Of a stretch of DNA of 64,000 nucleotides, positions 15,271 to 23,737 are shown one piece after another. Location: NCBI RefSeq assembly GCF_001612665.1, contig NZ_BDAX01000002.1, positions 496,001 to 560,000 of the forward strand, written 5' to 3'. Numbering within the stretch: the first letter of the stretch is position 1; the number at the start of each line of letters is the position of its first letter. The notes beneath the pieces are model-generated. The model did no database searches and was not told the origin of the DNA. It saw only the letters and a program-made list of their open reading frames with translations. The translations under genes were made by a program, and so were the position numbers. The DNA is from Nocardia alba NBRC 108234 (lineage in GTDB: Bacteria; Actinomycetota; Actinomycetes; Mycobacteriales; Mycobacteriaceae).

Positions 15271-16227
15271 GTGCTCGTCCGCACTCCACTGCTGGCCGCA
15301 GTCGCCGCAGCCTTCCTGCTCCTGCCCACCGCGCCCTCCGCACTGGCCACCGACTACCTGCCCGGCACCGTCGAGATCGGTTGCGCCGGTGGCACTCTCG
15401 AACAGACCGCCGACTGGTACCTGCCCGCGAGCACTCCGCGCGCGCTGATCTGGCTCCAGCACGGTTTCGCCCGCACCAGCGCGCAGCTCGCCGACCTGGC
15501 CACCGACTTCGCCGACCACGGCTATCTCGTGTTCGCGCCCAGCCTGCCGTTTCTCGACCTCTCCGGGTGCACCCTGCAGAACCTGGGCGACAACACCGGC
15601 TTCCTCGACCACGTCAGCGAACTGTTCGCCACCGCCGACGATCCGACGTCGGCCCTGCCGAGAAGCCTGGCGACGGCCGCCGCCGCGGCGGGACGGCCTG
15701 CACCCGCGCTGCCCACCGACCTCATCTTCCTCGGACATTCCGCCGGCGCGGAGGCGGTCGCCTACGTCGCCGATCACCTGCGCACCGACGCGCCACGCAC
15801 CTGGGCGAACCTGCGCGGCATCGTGCTCCTCGACCCGGTGAAATCATTCCTCGGTACCAACACCGACACGGCGCTGACCGGCATCGACGCCGCCGGACTA
15901 CCCGCGCTCACGATTTCCGCGCCGCCCTCGCTGTGCAACAACCTCGGCACCGGCACGGCCGCCGTCCAAGCCCATCTGCACCGACCTTTCGTCGGCGTCC
16001 TACTCCCCTACGGCGTCCACACCGACGCCGAGGGCACCAGCTCCGATGCCATCGGCGAAGCATTGTGCGGACGCCCCCGCGTCGCCGACAGCACCACGCT
16101 GCACACCCTCGCCATCGGCTGGACCGGCGACTTCCTCGCCGCGACTACCACTCCGGCCTTCTACCCGAGCCCACCGGCATGGATCGTCCCCGCCGCTCCC
16201 GAGGCGATTCCCCTGTCCGGCAGCTGA
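15271..16227 (+). CDS. Secreted alpha/beta hydrolase (lipase/chlorophyllase-like), 318 aa
   Basis: The GTG start at 15271 follows AGGAG by five bases. A signal peptide (LLAAVAAAFLLLPTAPSALA) is followed by a mature hydrolase: IWLQHGFART (oxyanion strand), HGYLVFAPSLPF, FLGHSAGAEAVAY (nucleophile serine), a VLLDPV strand carrying an aspartate, and a C-terminal TLHTLAIGW that may supply the histidine. Six mature cysteines suggest disulfides. As an exported esterase in the same operator set as the tetrapyrrole-like operon, it could remove a phytyl or other ester outside the cell before uptake. By sequence it may equally be a general lipase. Confidence 0.82.
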   Translation: MLVRTPLLAAVAAAFLLLPTAPSALATDYLPGTVEIGCAGGTLEQTADWYLPASTPRALIWLQHGFARTSAQLADLATDFADHGYLVFAPSLPFLDLSGCTLQNLGDNTGFLDHVSELFATADDPTSALPRSLATAAAAAGRPAPALPTDLIFLGHSAGAEAVAYVADHLRTDAPRTWANLRGIVLLDPVKSFLGTNTDTALTGIDAAGLPALTISAPPSLCNNLGTGTAAVQAHLHRPFVGVLLPYGVHTDAEGTSSDAIGEALCGRPRVADSTTLHTLAIGWTGDFLAATTTPAFYPSPPAWIVPAAPEAIPLSGS

Positions 16228-16480
16228 GCGGGCATCGGCTCGAGACGAGACGAACTGTTAGATGCGAATATCTATACCTCTTACTATCACCGTGTGGGTG
16301 GGCGGCCAGGACAGATCGAACTCGACCGTCTCGACGGTGTGGTCGCTGTCGTCGAGTTTGTCCGGGCCGCGCAACTCGGACAAGAAGCTGTCCGATCGAC
16401 CATGATCGAGGCTATTCCGGACGTCGAGATCGTTTCGACACGGTGGCATCGACGGAAGGACAAAAGACCTTGGCGCACAA

Positions 16481-16708
16481 ATGATCGACACCGGCGAATC
16501 GGGAGGCCGCCGCTGGTGGGGCATTCCCGATGTGCCCGACGTCTACCGCGTACCGATCCTGCGATTGATCGACGACGATGTTTCCCCGTCCGGCCTGCCA
16601 CGGGACGGCCGATACTTCTACGCGGTCGTCTTCGACGGTCCGGACAAACTGTCCCTGACCTATTTCAACGGCCTCGGCCGGGTTCTCGACTACACCCGCG
16701 TCTCGTGA
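16481..16708 (+). CDS. Possible small protein or gene remnant, 75 aa
   Basis: The 630 bases between the secreted hydrolase and the MerR gene hold no convincing gene. This frame is the best candidate: it runs RRWWGIPDVPDVY ... GRYFYAVVFDGPDKLSLTYFNGLGRVLDY, a protein-like composition with aromatic strands. A second open stretch from 16294 (IELDRLDGVVAVVEFV) ends in low-complexity arginine-rich sequence. Both may be pieces of a decayed gene. I do not recognise a family, and the ATG at 16481 lacks a clear ribosome binding site. Confidence 0.3.
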   Translation: MIDTGESGGRRWWGIPDVPDVYRVPILRLIDDDVSPSGLPRDGRYFYAVVFDGPDKLSLTYFNGLGRVLDYTRVS

Positions 16709-16832
16709 ACGACCTGGGCTACGCCGCAGCACAGGCCGCGCCCACCTCGCCGCAGTAGGCCACCGGATCCGCGCGGAGTGCCGAATCGAACCGCAGGCTC
16801 ACCTCGTGGTGTGCCTGCGAGCGCATTCGTTG

Positions 16833-16850
16833 ACTTCGAGCACTCGAAGT
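16833..16850. promoter_or_regulatory. 18-bp perfect palindrome, likely MerR operator
   Basis: ACTTCGAG-CA-CTCGAAGT is a perfect inverted repeat just before the MerR gene and overlaps a TTGACT -35-like hexamer at 16830-16835. Operators between promoter elements are typical of MerR family genes, so autoregulation is likely. Confidence 0.6.
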
Positions 16851-16857
16851 TTTTACG

Positions 16858-17322
16858 GTGGATGAAGTGACAGCGGAAACCACCGACCACACGTACACGA
16901 TCAAGGAAGCGGCGGCTCTGGCCGGGCTTCCCGCCAGTACGTTGCGTTACTACGAGACGATCGGCGTGATCGCGCCGGTGGGCCGGGGCGCGACGAGTGG
17001 ACATCGCGTGTACACCGACGAGGACCTGAACCTGCTCGTCGGCGTGGCGTGTCTGGCCGCCACCGGCATGTCCGTCAGCGATATGCGGCGTTATGTGGCG
17101 AACGGACAGCTCGGCACCGCCGCCGCGGACGAGCAGATCGCGCTGCTGAGCGCGCGGGCCGAACGCCTGGCCGAAGAAGCACGGTTGGTCGAAATCCGGC
17201 AGCGGTACGTCAGGATCAAGATCGAGTATTGGCGTGCGGCCGCGGCGGGCGACGCCGCCGAGGCCGAGCGGCTCGCGGTGACAGCGCGGTCGCTGGTGAA
17301 ACAACTGCGGCCGACCGAGTAG
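16858..17322 (+). CDS. MerR family transcriptional regulator, 154 aa
   Basis: An N-terminal winged helix-turn-helix (YTIKEAAALAGLPASTLRYYETIGVI) with the MerR wing GHRVYTDEDL is followed by a long helical dimerisation region (about 80-150). There are no effector cysteines, so metal sensing is unlikely; MerR proteins of this type sense small organic ligands or aldehydes. It precedes an alcohol dehydrogenase, a cupin and an aldo-keto reductase on the same strand, which are its probable targets. GTG 16858 lies very close to the promoter; GTG 16867 is an alternative start for a leaderless message. Confidence 0.9.
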   Translation: MDEVTAETTDHTYTIKEAAALAGLPASTLRYYETIGVIAPVGRGATSGHRVYTDEDLNLLVGVACLAATGMSVSDMRRYVANGQLGTAAADEQIALLSARAERLAEEARLVEIRQRYVRIKIEYWRAAAAGDAAEAERLAVTARSLVKQLRPTE

Positions 17323-17420
17323 GTAACCGGTACGCGAGCGGACTGCCCGTCGGTCCGCCACTCGATGGCACCCGAAATCAGTCGCGACCGAGAACAAGCG
17401 AGGAATAGGAGTCCCGTCTC

Positions 17421-18440
17421 ATGCGTCAGGTAGTTATGACAAGGCCGAGGGAGATCGTGGTCGAGGACCGTGCCGATCCCACGATCGTGGAACCGACCGA
17501 TGCCGTCATCCGGCTCGCCGCCACCTGCGTCTGCGGGTCGGATCTGTGGCCGTACCGCGGCGTGCAGGACGTCGACCACCAGGTCATGGGGCACGAGTAC
17601 GTCGGCGTGGTGGAACAGATCGGAACCGAGGTCGAGACGATCGCGGTGGGCGATTTCGTCGTCGGGTCGTTCTGGGCGTCGGACAACACCTGCGAGATCT
17701 GCCGTGCGGGCTATCAGTCGCACTGCGTGCACCGCACGATCATGGGATCGATCGGCACCCAGTCCGAGCGAGCGCGTATTCCGCTGGCCGACGGCACGCT
17801 GGTCGCCACGCCCGGTCAGCCTGACGCGGACCTCATCCCCTCGCTGCTCGCCGCGTCCGATGTGCTGGGCACCGGCTGGTTCGCCGCCGACACCGCCCAG
17901 GCCGGTCCGGGCAAGACGGTCGCTGTGGTCGGTGACGGAGCGGTCGGTCTGCTCGCGATCCTGGCTGCCCGGCGAATGGGCGCCGCGCGAATCATCGCGT
18001 TCAGCCGCCACGCCGACCGCCAGAAACTGGCTCGCGAGTTCGGCGCGACCGACATCGTCGAGACGCGAGGCGACGAGGGTGCCGCCGAGGTGGTGGCCCT
18101 GACCGGTGGGCTCGGCGCGCACAGCGTCGTCGAGGCGGTCGGTACCCAGGAAGCCATGATGCAGGCGATCCATTCGGCGCGTCCGGGTGGACACGTCGGG
18201 TTCGTCGGGGTCTCCCACGACGTGAGCATCCCGGGCGAGCTGCTGTTCGGCACCGGCGTGCACCTCGCCGGTGGCCCGGCACCGGTACGCCGGTATCTGC
18301 CCGAGCTGATCGACCTGATCTGGAGACGCGAAATCGACCCGGGCAAGGTCTTCGACCTCACCCTGCCGCTCGACCGAGCGGCCGAGGGCTACCGGGCCAT
18401 GGACGAGCGCCGCGCCATCAAGGTGCTGCTGACGGTCTAG
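17421..18440 (+). CDS. Zinc-binding alcohol dehydrogenase (MDR family), 339 aa
   Basis: Medium-chain dehydrogenase/reductase with catalytic zinc ligands in CGSD (Cys) and GHEYVG (His-Glu), and NAD(P) binding in VVGDGAVGLLA. The structural-zinc lobe reads DNTCEICRAGYQSHC, so the first of the usual four cysteines is Asp and the second zinc may be weak or absent. The family oxidises alcohols or reduces aldehydes and ketones. It is the second gene of the MerR cluster; the 98-base gap before it could contain its own promoter. Confidence 0.88.
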   Translation: MRQVVMTRPREIVVEDRADPTIVEPTDAVIRLAATCVCGSDLWPYRGVQDVDHQVMGHEYVGVVEQIGTEVETIAVGDFVVGSFWASDNTCEICRAGYQSHCVHRTIMGSIGTQSERARIPLADGTLVATPGQPDADLIPSLLAASDVLGTGWFAADTAQAGPGKTVAVVGDGAVGLLAILAARRMGAARIIAFSRHADRQKLAREFGATDIVETRGDEGAAEVVALTGGLGAHSVVEAVGTQEAMMQAIHSARPGGHVGFVGVSHDVSIPGELLFGTGVHLAGGPAPVRRYLPELIDLIWRREIDPGKVFDLTLPLDRAAEGYRAMDERRAIKVLLTV

Positions 18441-18473
18441 ACGATCGGCACCCGAACCGACCAGGAGGACGTT

Positions 18474-18887
18474 GTGAAATACAGCAGGAGCGGCGGCCGG
18501 ACCGCGGCCGGGCCCACGGCCTACTTCACCGGCACCGTATTCATCGACGGCATCCGCGATCCCGACGAGCAGACCGCCATAGGCTGCGCCCACGTCCGGT
18601 TCACCCCTGGTGCCCACACCGCCTGGCACCACCATCCCAAAGGCCAGACCCTGTACGTCACCGACGGCGTCGGCCTGGTCGCGACCCGCGCGGGCGGCGT
18701 CCAGGAGATCCGGCCGGGCGATGTCGTCTACATCGAGCCGGGTGAGGAGCACTGGCACGGCGCCACCGCCGATCGATTCATGGCGCACCTCGCCGCGCAG
18801 GAAGCCGACGACGACGGCCAGGTGGTGACATGGCTCGACCACGTCAGCGACGACGACTACACCGCGGCACAAGGAGCACGATCATGA
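18474..18887 (+). CDS. Cupin-domain protein, 137 aa
   Basis: A single small cupin barrel. Motif 1 reads FTPGAHTAWHHHPKGQTLYV with metal-binding histidines, and motif 2 reads GDVVYIEPGEEHWHG. It belongs with the carboxymuconolactone-decarboxylase-associated / AraC-type small cupins often found next to dehydrogenases. It starts at GTG 18474, behind AGGAGG (18463-18468). It overlaps the aldo-keto reductase start (ATG 18884). Function is probably metal-dependent isomerisation or detoxification; the substrate is unknown. Confidence 0.85.
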   Translation: MKYSRSGGRTAAGPTAYFTGTVFIDGIRDPDEQTAIGCAHVRFTPGAHTAWHHHPKGQTLYVTDGVGLVATRAGGVQEIRPGDVVYIEPGEEHWHGATADRFMAHLAAQEADDDGQVVTWLDHVSDDDYTAAQGARS

Positions 18888-19777
18888 GCGAGATCCCCAC
18901 CGTCACCCTGAACAACGGCGTCACGCTGCCCGCGATCGGCTACGGCGTCTTCCAGACACCCCCGGAGGAAACAGCGACCGCGGTCGAGACCGCCCTGAAA
19001 ACCGGCTACCGCCACATCGACACCGCCGCCGCCTACGGCAACGAGCGCGGCGTCGGCGAAGGCCTGCGGCGCGCCGGCCTCGACCGCGACGAGGTCTTCC
19101 TCGAGACCAAGGTCTGGGTCACCGACTACGGCTACGACCAGACGCTGCACGCCTTCGACAAAAGCGCCGCGAAACTCGGCGTCGACGTGCTCGACCTGCT
19201 GATCCTGCACCAGCCGATGCCACAGCACTTCGAACGCACCCGCGAGGCCTACCGCGCTCTCGAGCACCTGCTGGCCGAGGGCCGGGTGCGGGCGATCGGG
19301 GTCAGCAACTTCATGCCCCGCCACCTCGACGACCTCATGGACAGCGCGACGATCGTGCCCGCCGTCAACCAGGTCGAACTGCACCCGTACTTCACCCAGC
19401 CCGCCGTCCGAGCGGCCGACACCGCGCGGGGCATCCTCACCCAGGCCTGGTCACCGATCGGCGGCATCACTCACTACCCGGGGTGGGGTGCGGGCCGCAC
19501 GAACGTCCTCGACGACCCCACCATCGCCGCCATCGCCGCCCGAGCCGACAGAACACCGGCCCAGGTCATGCTGCGCTGGCACCTGCAACAGGGACGCTCG
19601 GCGATCCCCAAATCCACCACTCCGAGCCGCATCGCCGAGAACTTCGACATCGTCGACTTCACGCTGACCGGTGATGAGCTCGCGCAGCTGGACGGACTCG
19701 ACACCGGACGACGCGGCGGTCCCGACCCCGACGAGAAAGACCCCGCCGAATGGGACCTCGAAATCCCCGAGGCATGA
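18884..19777 (+). CDS. Aldo/keto reductase, 297 aa
   Basis: TIM-barrel AKR with the catalytic tetrad visible: Asp in YRHIDTAAAYGNE with the Tyr just after, Lys in LETKVW and His in LILHQP. NADPH binding appears in IPKSTTPSRIAEN. The length is typical of the AKR5-type bacterial 2,5-diketo-gluconate reductase-like group. The ATG overlaps the cupin stop. Together with the dehydrogenase and the cupin it forms a MerR-controlled carbonyl-processing or detoxification operon. Confidence 0.92.
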   Translation: MSEIPTVTLNNGVTLPAIGYGVFQTPPEETATAVETALKTGYRHIDTAAAYGNERGVGEGLRRAGLDRDEVFLETKVWVTDYGYDQTLHAFDKSAAKLGVDVLDLLILHQPMPQHFERTREAYRALEHLLAEGRVRAIGVSNFMPRHLDDLMDSATIVPAVNQVELHPYFTQPAVRAADTARGILTQAWSPIGGITHYPGWGAGRTNVLDDPTIAAIAARADRTPAQVMLRWHLQQGRSAIPKSTTPSRIAENFDIVDFTLTGDELAQLDGLDTGRRGGPDPDEKDPAEWDLEIPEA

Positions 19778-19817
19778 CGTCCGAACAGTTTCGGAATCGG
19801 CGCGTAGCTTCTGCGCC

Positions 19818-20021
19818 ATGATTGCCGATGCACGTAACTTCACAGCGAACCAGGTGTCCCGCGCGGAAATCCTGGCCGCCATCGACGGTTTCCGGGAGGT
19901 GAAACACCGCGTGATGCAAGGAGTTCCACTCGAGACACCACCGGTCCTCCTCTCGACGTCAGCCGAGGTGCCGGCTGGACTCGATTCCTTTGTGGGTACT
20001 CGCGTCGCGGGCTCGGAGTAG
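19818..20021 (+). CDS. Hypothetical small protein, 67 aa
   Basis: A short frame from ATG 19818 reads MIADARNFTANQVSRAEILAAIDGFREVKHRV, a plausible helix, then a Pro/Ser/Thr-rich end. No Shine-Dalgarno is visible, so it would be leaderless or false. It stands alone between the aldo-keto reductase and sulfatase genes. I recognise no family. Confidence 0.35.
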   Translation: MIADARNFTANQVSRAEILAAIDGFREVKHRVMQGVPLETPPVLLSTSAEVPAGLDSFVGTRVAGSE

Positions 20022-20045
20022 GCGGGCGAAACCGGCTGTAGTACT

Positions 20046-20075
20046 CCACCGTCCCGCGAAAGGGATTCGCGGTGG
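20046..20075 (+). terminator. Hairpin before the sulfatase gene (terminator or leader structure)
   Basis: CGCGAA and TTCGCG pair around AGGGA, with an outer CCAC/GTGG pair and a small bulge. No T-run follows. It may end the short transcript before it or structure the sulfatase leader. Confidence 0.35.
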
Positions 20076-20155
20076 CTTAGTCTCGACGGCGGAGAACCAC
20101 CGCGCCGGATGCAAAGAAAACCAACACCCCGTTGCCCCTCTCGAGGAGAAGCTCA

Positions 20156-21679
20156 ATGCGCGCACGTCGCTTGTCTCGTCGTTTCCCGACCGCGGCGGCC
20201 GCGGTCCTGCTCGCGGTGACCGGGTGCGTCTACACAGCGTCGGCCTCGCCGACAGCCGGAGACCAGCGGCCGAACGTGGTGATGATCCTGGCCGACGACC
20301 TCGACGCGGCAACCACCCCGGTATGGCAGGCGATGCCGCGCACCGCGGCACTGATCCGTGACCGCGGCGTGGAATTCACCGACAGCTTCGCGCCGATGCC
20401 GATCTGCTGCGCGGCTCGCGCATCCATCCTGACCGGCGAATACGGGCACAACACCGGTGTCCTCACCAACGCCGGCGAGGTCGGTGGCTTCGAGGCCTTC
20501 CGCGCGGGCGGCAACGAATCCCACACCATCGCCACCACCCTGCACGACGCCGGATACCGCACCGGCATGGCCGGGAAGTACCTCAACGGCCTCGAACACG
20601 ACCCCGGCCACATCCCGCCCGGCTGGGACGACTGGAACGCCGGAATCGACAACTTCCTGTACTCCGGCTACAACTACACCCTCAACGAAAACGGCACCCG
20701 CGTGAAATACGGTGTGGCACCGGCCGACTATGAAACCGACGTGATCCGCGCCAAGTCCGAGCGGTTCATCACCGACGCCGCCGCCTCCGGGCAGCCGTTC
20801 TTCTGGTACGCCGCCTCCACCTCCCCCCACTTCCCGATCCCGCCCGCACCCCGCCACCTGCCCAGCACCCAGCCCACCCTCGCCCCGCGGTCACCGAACT
20901 ATCAAGAACCCGACGTGTCCGACAAACCCTCATGGCTGATCGACACCGCCGACGCGAGGGCCGCGACCATCGCCGCGACCAACGACATCGACTACACCAA
21001 CCGCCTCGGCGCTCTCGAGTCACTCGACGAAATGGTCGCCGGAATCGTCGAAACCCTCGAACGAACCGGCGAACTCGACAACACCTACCTGATCTTCACC
21101 TCCGACAACGGCTACAGCCTCGGCGCCCACCGCCTCACCCAGAAAATGGCCCCCTACGAAGAATCCATGCGAGTGCCCCTCGCGATCAGCGGCCCCGGCA
21201 TCCGCCCCGGACGCAGCGACGCCATGGCCCTGTCGATCGACCTCGCACCCACCCTCTACGACTGGGCGGACATCCCCGTCCCCGACCGGGTCGACGGCCG
21301 ATCCCTGACCCCCGTACTGTCCGGCGACACCATCGGCTGGCGCACCGATTTCGTCGCCGAATACGGCGGCAACGGCGACGGCCGCAACGGGATCGCCCAG
21401 GAACAAATCCCCGGCACCGACACCCCCATCATCTACGCACTCGACATGCCGTCCTGGAGCGCCGTGCGCGACCGCCGCTACCTCTACGTACGCTGGTACG
21501 AGCGAGAACGCCCCCTCGACCAGCGCGAATACGAACTCTACGACCTGTGGGCCGACCCGTACCAACTCACCAACCTCATCAAAACCCCCCAGGGCCGCGC
21601 AGCCCACACCGACATCGTCACCGACCTCGACCACCGCCTCGGTGAACTGACCACCTGCGCCGGACGCTCCTGCCGGTGA
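20156..21679 (+). CDS. Lipoprotein sulfatase (alkaline-phosphatase superfamily), 507 aa
   Basis: A basic start and hydrophobic core end in LAVTGC, a lipobox, so it is an exported lipoprotein. NVVMILADDLD supplies metal ligands. The activation site reads ICCAARASILTGEYGHN: the formylglycine cysteine is followed by x-A-x-R instead of the common x-P-S-R, a variant accepted by formylglycine-generating enzyme. GMAGKYLNG, TSDNGYSLGAH and a C-terminal YELYDLWADPYQLTN are typical of N-acetylglucosamine-6-sulfatase/choline-sulfatase relatives. The start is ATG 20156 with GAGGAGA upstream; an earlier in-frame ATG lacks such a site. The substrate is unknown. Confidence 0.88.
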   Translation: MRARRLSRRFPTAAAAVLLAVTGCVYTASASPTAGDQRPNVVMILADDLDAATTPVWQAMPRTAALIRDRGVEFTDSFAPMPICCAARASILTGEYGHNTGVLTNAGEVGGFEAFRAGGNESHTIATTLHDAGYRTGMAGKYLNGLEHDPGHIPPGWDDWNAGIDNFLYSGYNYTLNENGTRVKYGVAPADYETDVIRAKSERFITDAAASGQPFFWYAASTSPHFPIPPAPRHLPSTQPTLAPRSPNYQEPDVSDKPSWLIDTADARAATIAATNDIDYTNRLGALESLDEMVAGIVETLERTGELDNTYLIFTSDNGYSLGAHRLTQKMAPYEESMRVPLAISGPGIRPGRSDAMALSIDLAPTLYDWADIPVPDRVDGRSLTPVLSGDTIGWRTDFVAEYGGNGDGRNGIAQEQIPGTDTPIIYALDMPSWSAVRDRRYLYVRWYERERPLDQREYELYDLWADPYQLTNLIKTPQGRAAHTDIVTDLDHRLGELTTCAGRSCR

Positions 21680-21745
21680 CAACCTCACCTATACAGGCGA
21701 TCACCGAACTCGACAGCCGCACCCGATTCCGCGCTCGTGACCGGG

Positions 21746-22255
21746 TCAGGACTTCCGTTGGGCTACAGCAGATTCGGCGTAGGACGCCAATCCCGCCGCG
21801 AAGCGGTCGAACATCGGCGCGAAGGTCTTGGACACAATTCGTTCCTGGACCGGACGCAACATCGCGGCGGTGTCCAAGTGGACCTGCCATCGCAGGACGC
21901 ACCGGTTCTCGTCGAGCGGCACGAAGATGATGTCCTCGATCATCCTGCGGGCCAACGGGATCGACATGGCGTCGGCCGAGAAGCTGAATCGTCGCCCCGG
22001 TTCCCACGCGAGGAATCGTTCACGGACTGTGATCCAGCGAAGGTGGATGTCGCGCACGGTCGCGCTTCCGTAGGGCATCGTGCCGTACCACGTGGTCGAT
22101 CGGTACCCGTGGGCCCACTCACGCTGACCCTCACCGGTAGCGAGGATGTCGAAAGCGCGAGCGGCAGAGGCGTTCACCCTGCGCTCCGTCCGCAGATGAT
22201 GACGCATCGCCGGGATGTCTTCGAGGTAGCTGGGCTGCAGCGCATACAAACTCAT
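21746..22255 (-). CDS. SRPBCC-family (START/polyketide-cyclase-like) protein, 169 aa
   Basis: The helix-grip pattern is recognisable: RTERRVNASAARAFDILATGEGQREW opens it, a WEPGRRFSFSAD strand is in the middle, and a long C-terminal helix (MFDRFAAGLASYAESA) closes it. Such proteins bind hydrophobic ligands in a cavity. The start is ATG 22255, overlapping the SDR stop (ATGA), so the pair is one operon. The frame is open 25 codons further upstream but only within the SDR gene. The ligand is unknown. Confidence 0.75.
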   Translation of the reverse strand: MSLYALQPSYLEDIPAMRHHLRTERRVNASAARAFDILATGEGQREWAHGYRSTTWYGTMPYGSATVRDIHLRWITVRERFLAWEPGRRFSFSADAMSIPLARRMIEDIIFVPLDENRCVLRWQVHLDTAAMLRPVQERIVSKTFAPMFDRFAAGLASYAESAVAQRKS

Positions 22256-23031
22256 TTCGGCGCCACCAACCCTCGCGTCACACGAATCACCGTTCGCCGC
22301 GGCAAGATCCGAGGAAGACGAGTCGACCATTTGTTGGCCGATCCGGAAACCACGCTGGGCGGACTACTGCGGCGATCCAGCGCCCGCATGGCCGTAGCGG
22401 CCACTTTTGCCGGGGTCTGGCGCCCTCCCACGCTGGCGGATTCCCCCGCGACATCGAAGAACTCGGTATCGGTAGCACCGGGGCACAAAGCGAGGACGTC
22501 GACACCCGTGCCGTCGAGCTCACCCCACAGCGCCTCGGTGAACGACAGCACGAAAGCCTTCGTCGCGCCGTACACCGCCATGTAGGGAATGGGCTGGAAC
22601 GCCGCGGTGGACGCGACATTCACGACGACACCGCGCCCGCGAGCAACCATCTCCGGCAGCAACGCGTGCGTCAGTGCCACCACAGCACCCACGTTGACCG
22701 CCAGTTCGTCCACGACCCGACCCGCCGACCGCTCAGCGAAGATGCCGTGCGTCGCGAATCCCGCGTTGTTGATCAACACATCAACGGGAGTTTCGGCCAG
22801 GCGCTGGATCAACTCCTGCACCTGGGCCGGAACCGACAGGTCCGCCGACAAGACTCGGACAGCGATGCCGTGCTCGGCCTCCAACCGTGCCGCGAGGGCC
22901 CGGAGACGATCCTCGCGGCGTGCGACGAGAACGAGGTTGCACTGCCTGCGAGCAAGCTCTGCAGCGAACTCGGCCCCGATCCCGCTGCTCGCCCCGGTGA
23001 CAACGGCGGTGACGCCGCTCCAATCCTTCAT
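22252..23031 (-). CDS. Short-chain dehydrogenase/reductase, 259 aa
   Basis: Classical SDR with TGASSGIG, NNAG and VASTAAFQPIPYMAVYGATK (Ser-Tyr-Lys active site), and a C-terminal CPGATDTEFF. It resembles the DltE/YqjQ-type SDRs with a basic C-terminus. It is the first gene of a leftward pair with the SRPBCC protein, divergent from a TetR gene whose intergenic operator covers both promoters. The substrate is unknown. Confidence 0.92.
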   Translation of the reverse strand: MKDWSGVTAVVTGASSGIGAEFAAELARRQCNLVLVARREDRLRALAARLEAEHGIAVRVLSADLSVPAQVQELIQRLAETPVDVLINNAGFATHGIFAERSAGRVVDELAVNVGAVVALTHALLPEMVARGRGVVVNVASTAAFQPIPYMAVYGATKAFVLSFTEALWGELDGTGVDVLALCPGATDTEFFDVAGESASVGGRQTPAKVAATAMRALDRRSSPPSVVSGSANKWSTRLPRILPRRTVIRVTRGLVAPK

Positions 23032-23045
23032 TCCGACCTCCTAAG

Positions 23046-23059
23046 TGAACACATGTTCA
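23046..23059. promoter_or_regulatory. Inverted repeat TGAAC-N4-GTTCA, likely TetR operator
   Basis: It sits in the 80-base gap between the divergent SDR and TetR genes, 15 bases before the SDR start, and is followed by a second GTTCA at 23085-23089. The position is ideal for repression of both transcripts by the adjacent TetR protein. Confidence 0.6.
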
Positions 23060-23111
23060 GTGATATAGACTTAACACCCGTTCAGTTATCGATGTCAAGA
23101 AGGAGAATCTC

Positions 23112-23687
23112 GTGAGTGGCGCTAGACAACGGGCGGTCCGCGGCGACGGTGACCGACTGCGCGCAGAGCTCGTCGGTTCCGCCATCGACCTGCTGTTGCA
23201 ACCGCAGCCCGCGCAGGCCCCCTCACTGCGCGCCATCGCGCGTTCCTGCGGTGTCGCGCCCAGCGCGGTGTACATGCACTTCGATTCACAGGAAGCCCTG
23301 ATGTACGCGGTCACCGACGAGCTGTTCGGACGCCTGCGCACCGCACTCGACCTGGCCGATGTCGACGTCGAACCGGTCGGTCGACTCGCCGCGATGATCG
23401 ATGCCTACCTCGATTGGGCGCAACACCATCCAGGCGCGTACCAACTACTGTTCGAGCGGCCCGATCCCCCACCCGGGACCGGTATCGGCCCGGGTCTGGA
23501 CCTACTCGACCGCCTGGGCAGCGCGCTCGCCGCGGTCACCGGACACCGAGACCCCACCGCTGCACTACAAGCCTGGAACGTACTCCACGGAATCGCGTCG
23601 CTGCGCATCCACAAGCCCACTGCCCCATGGCAATCGACGCCGCAGCAGGATGCCCACGCCATCATCGGCGCACTGATCAGAACCTGA
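23112..23687 (+). CDS. TetR family transcriptional regulator, 191 aa
   Basis: The N-terminal helix-turn-helix reads SLRAIARSCGVAPSAVYMHFDSQEALMYAV. The C-terminal ligand domain (about 75-190, YLDWAQHHPGAYQLLF) matches the TetR WHG-type domain. GTG 23112 follows AGGAG by six bases. It is divergent from the SDR/SRPBCC pair, which it probably represses through the TGAAC-N4-GTTCA site. Confidence 0.9.
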   Translation: MSGARQRAVRGDGDRLRAELVGSAIDLLLQPQPAQAPSLRAIARSCGVAPSAVYMHFDSQEALMYAVTDELFGRLRTALDLADVDVEPVGRLAAMIDAYLDWAQHHPGAYQLLFERPDPPPGTGIGPGLDLLDRLGSALAAVTGHRDPTAALQAWNVLHGIASLRIHKPTAPWQSTPQQDAHAIIGALIRT

Positions 23688-23737
23688 CGATGCGCACTGG
23701 GCCTCGGCACGCCGACTATCCACCGGCAGGGTGCTGC

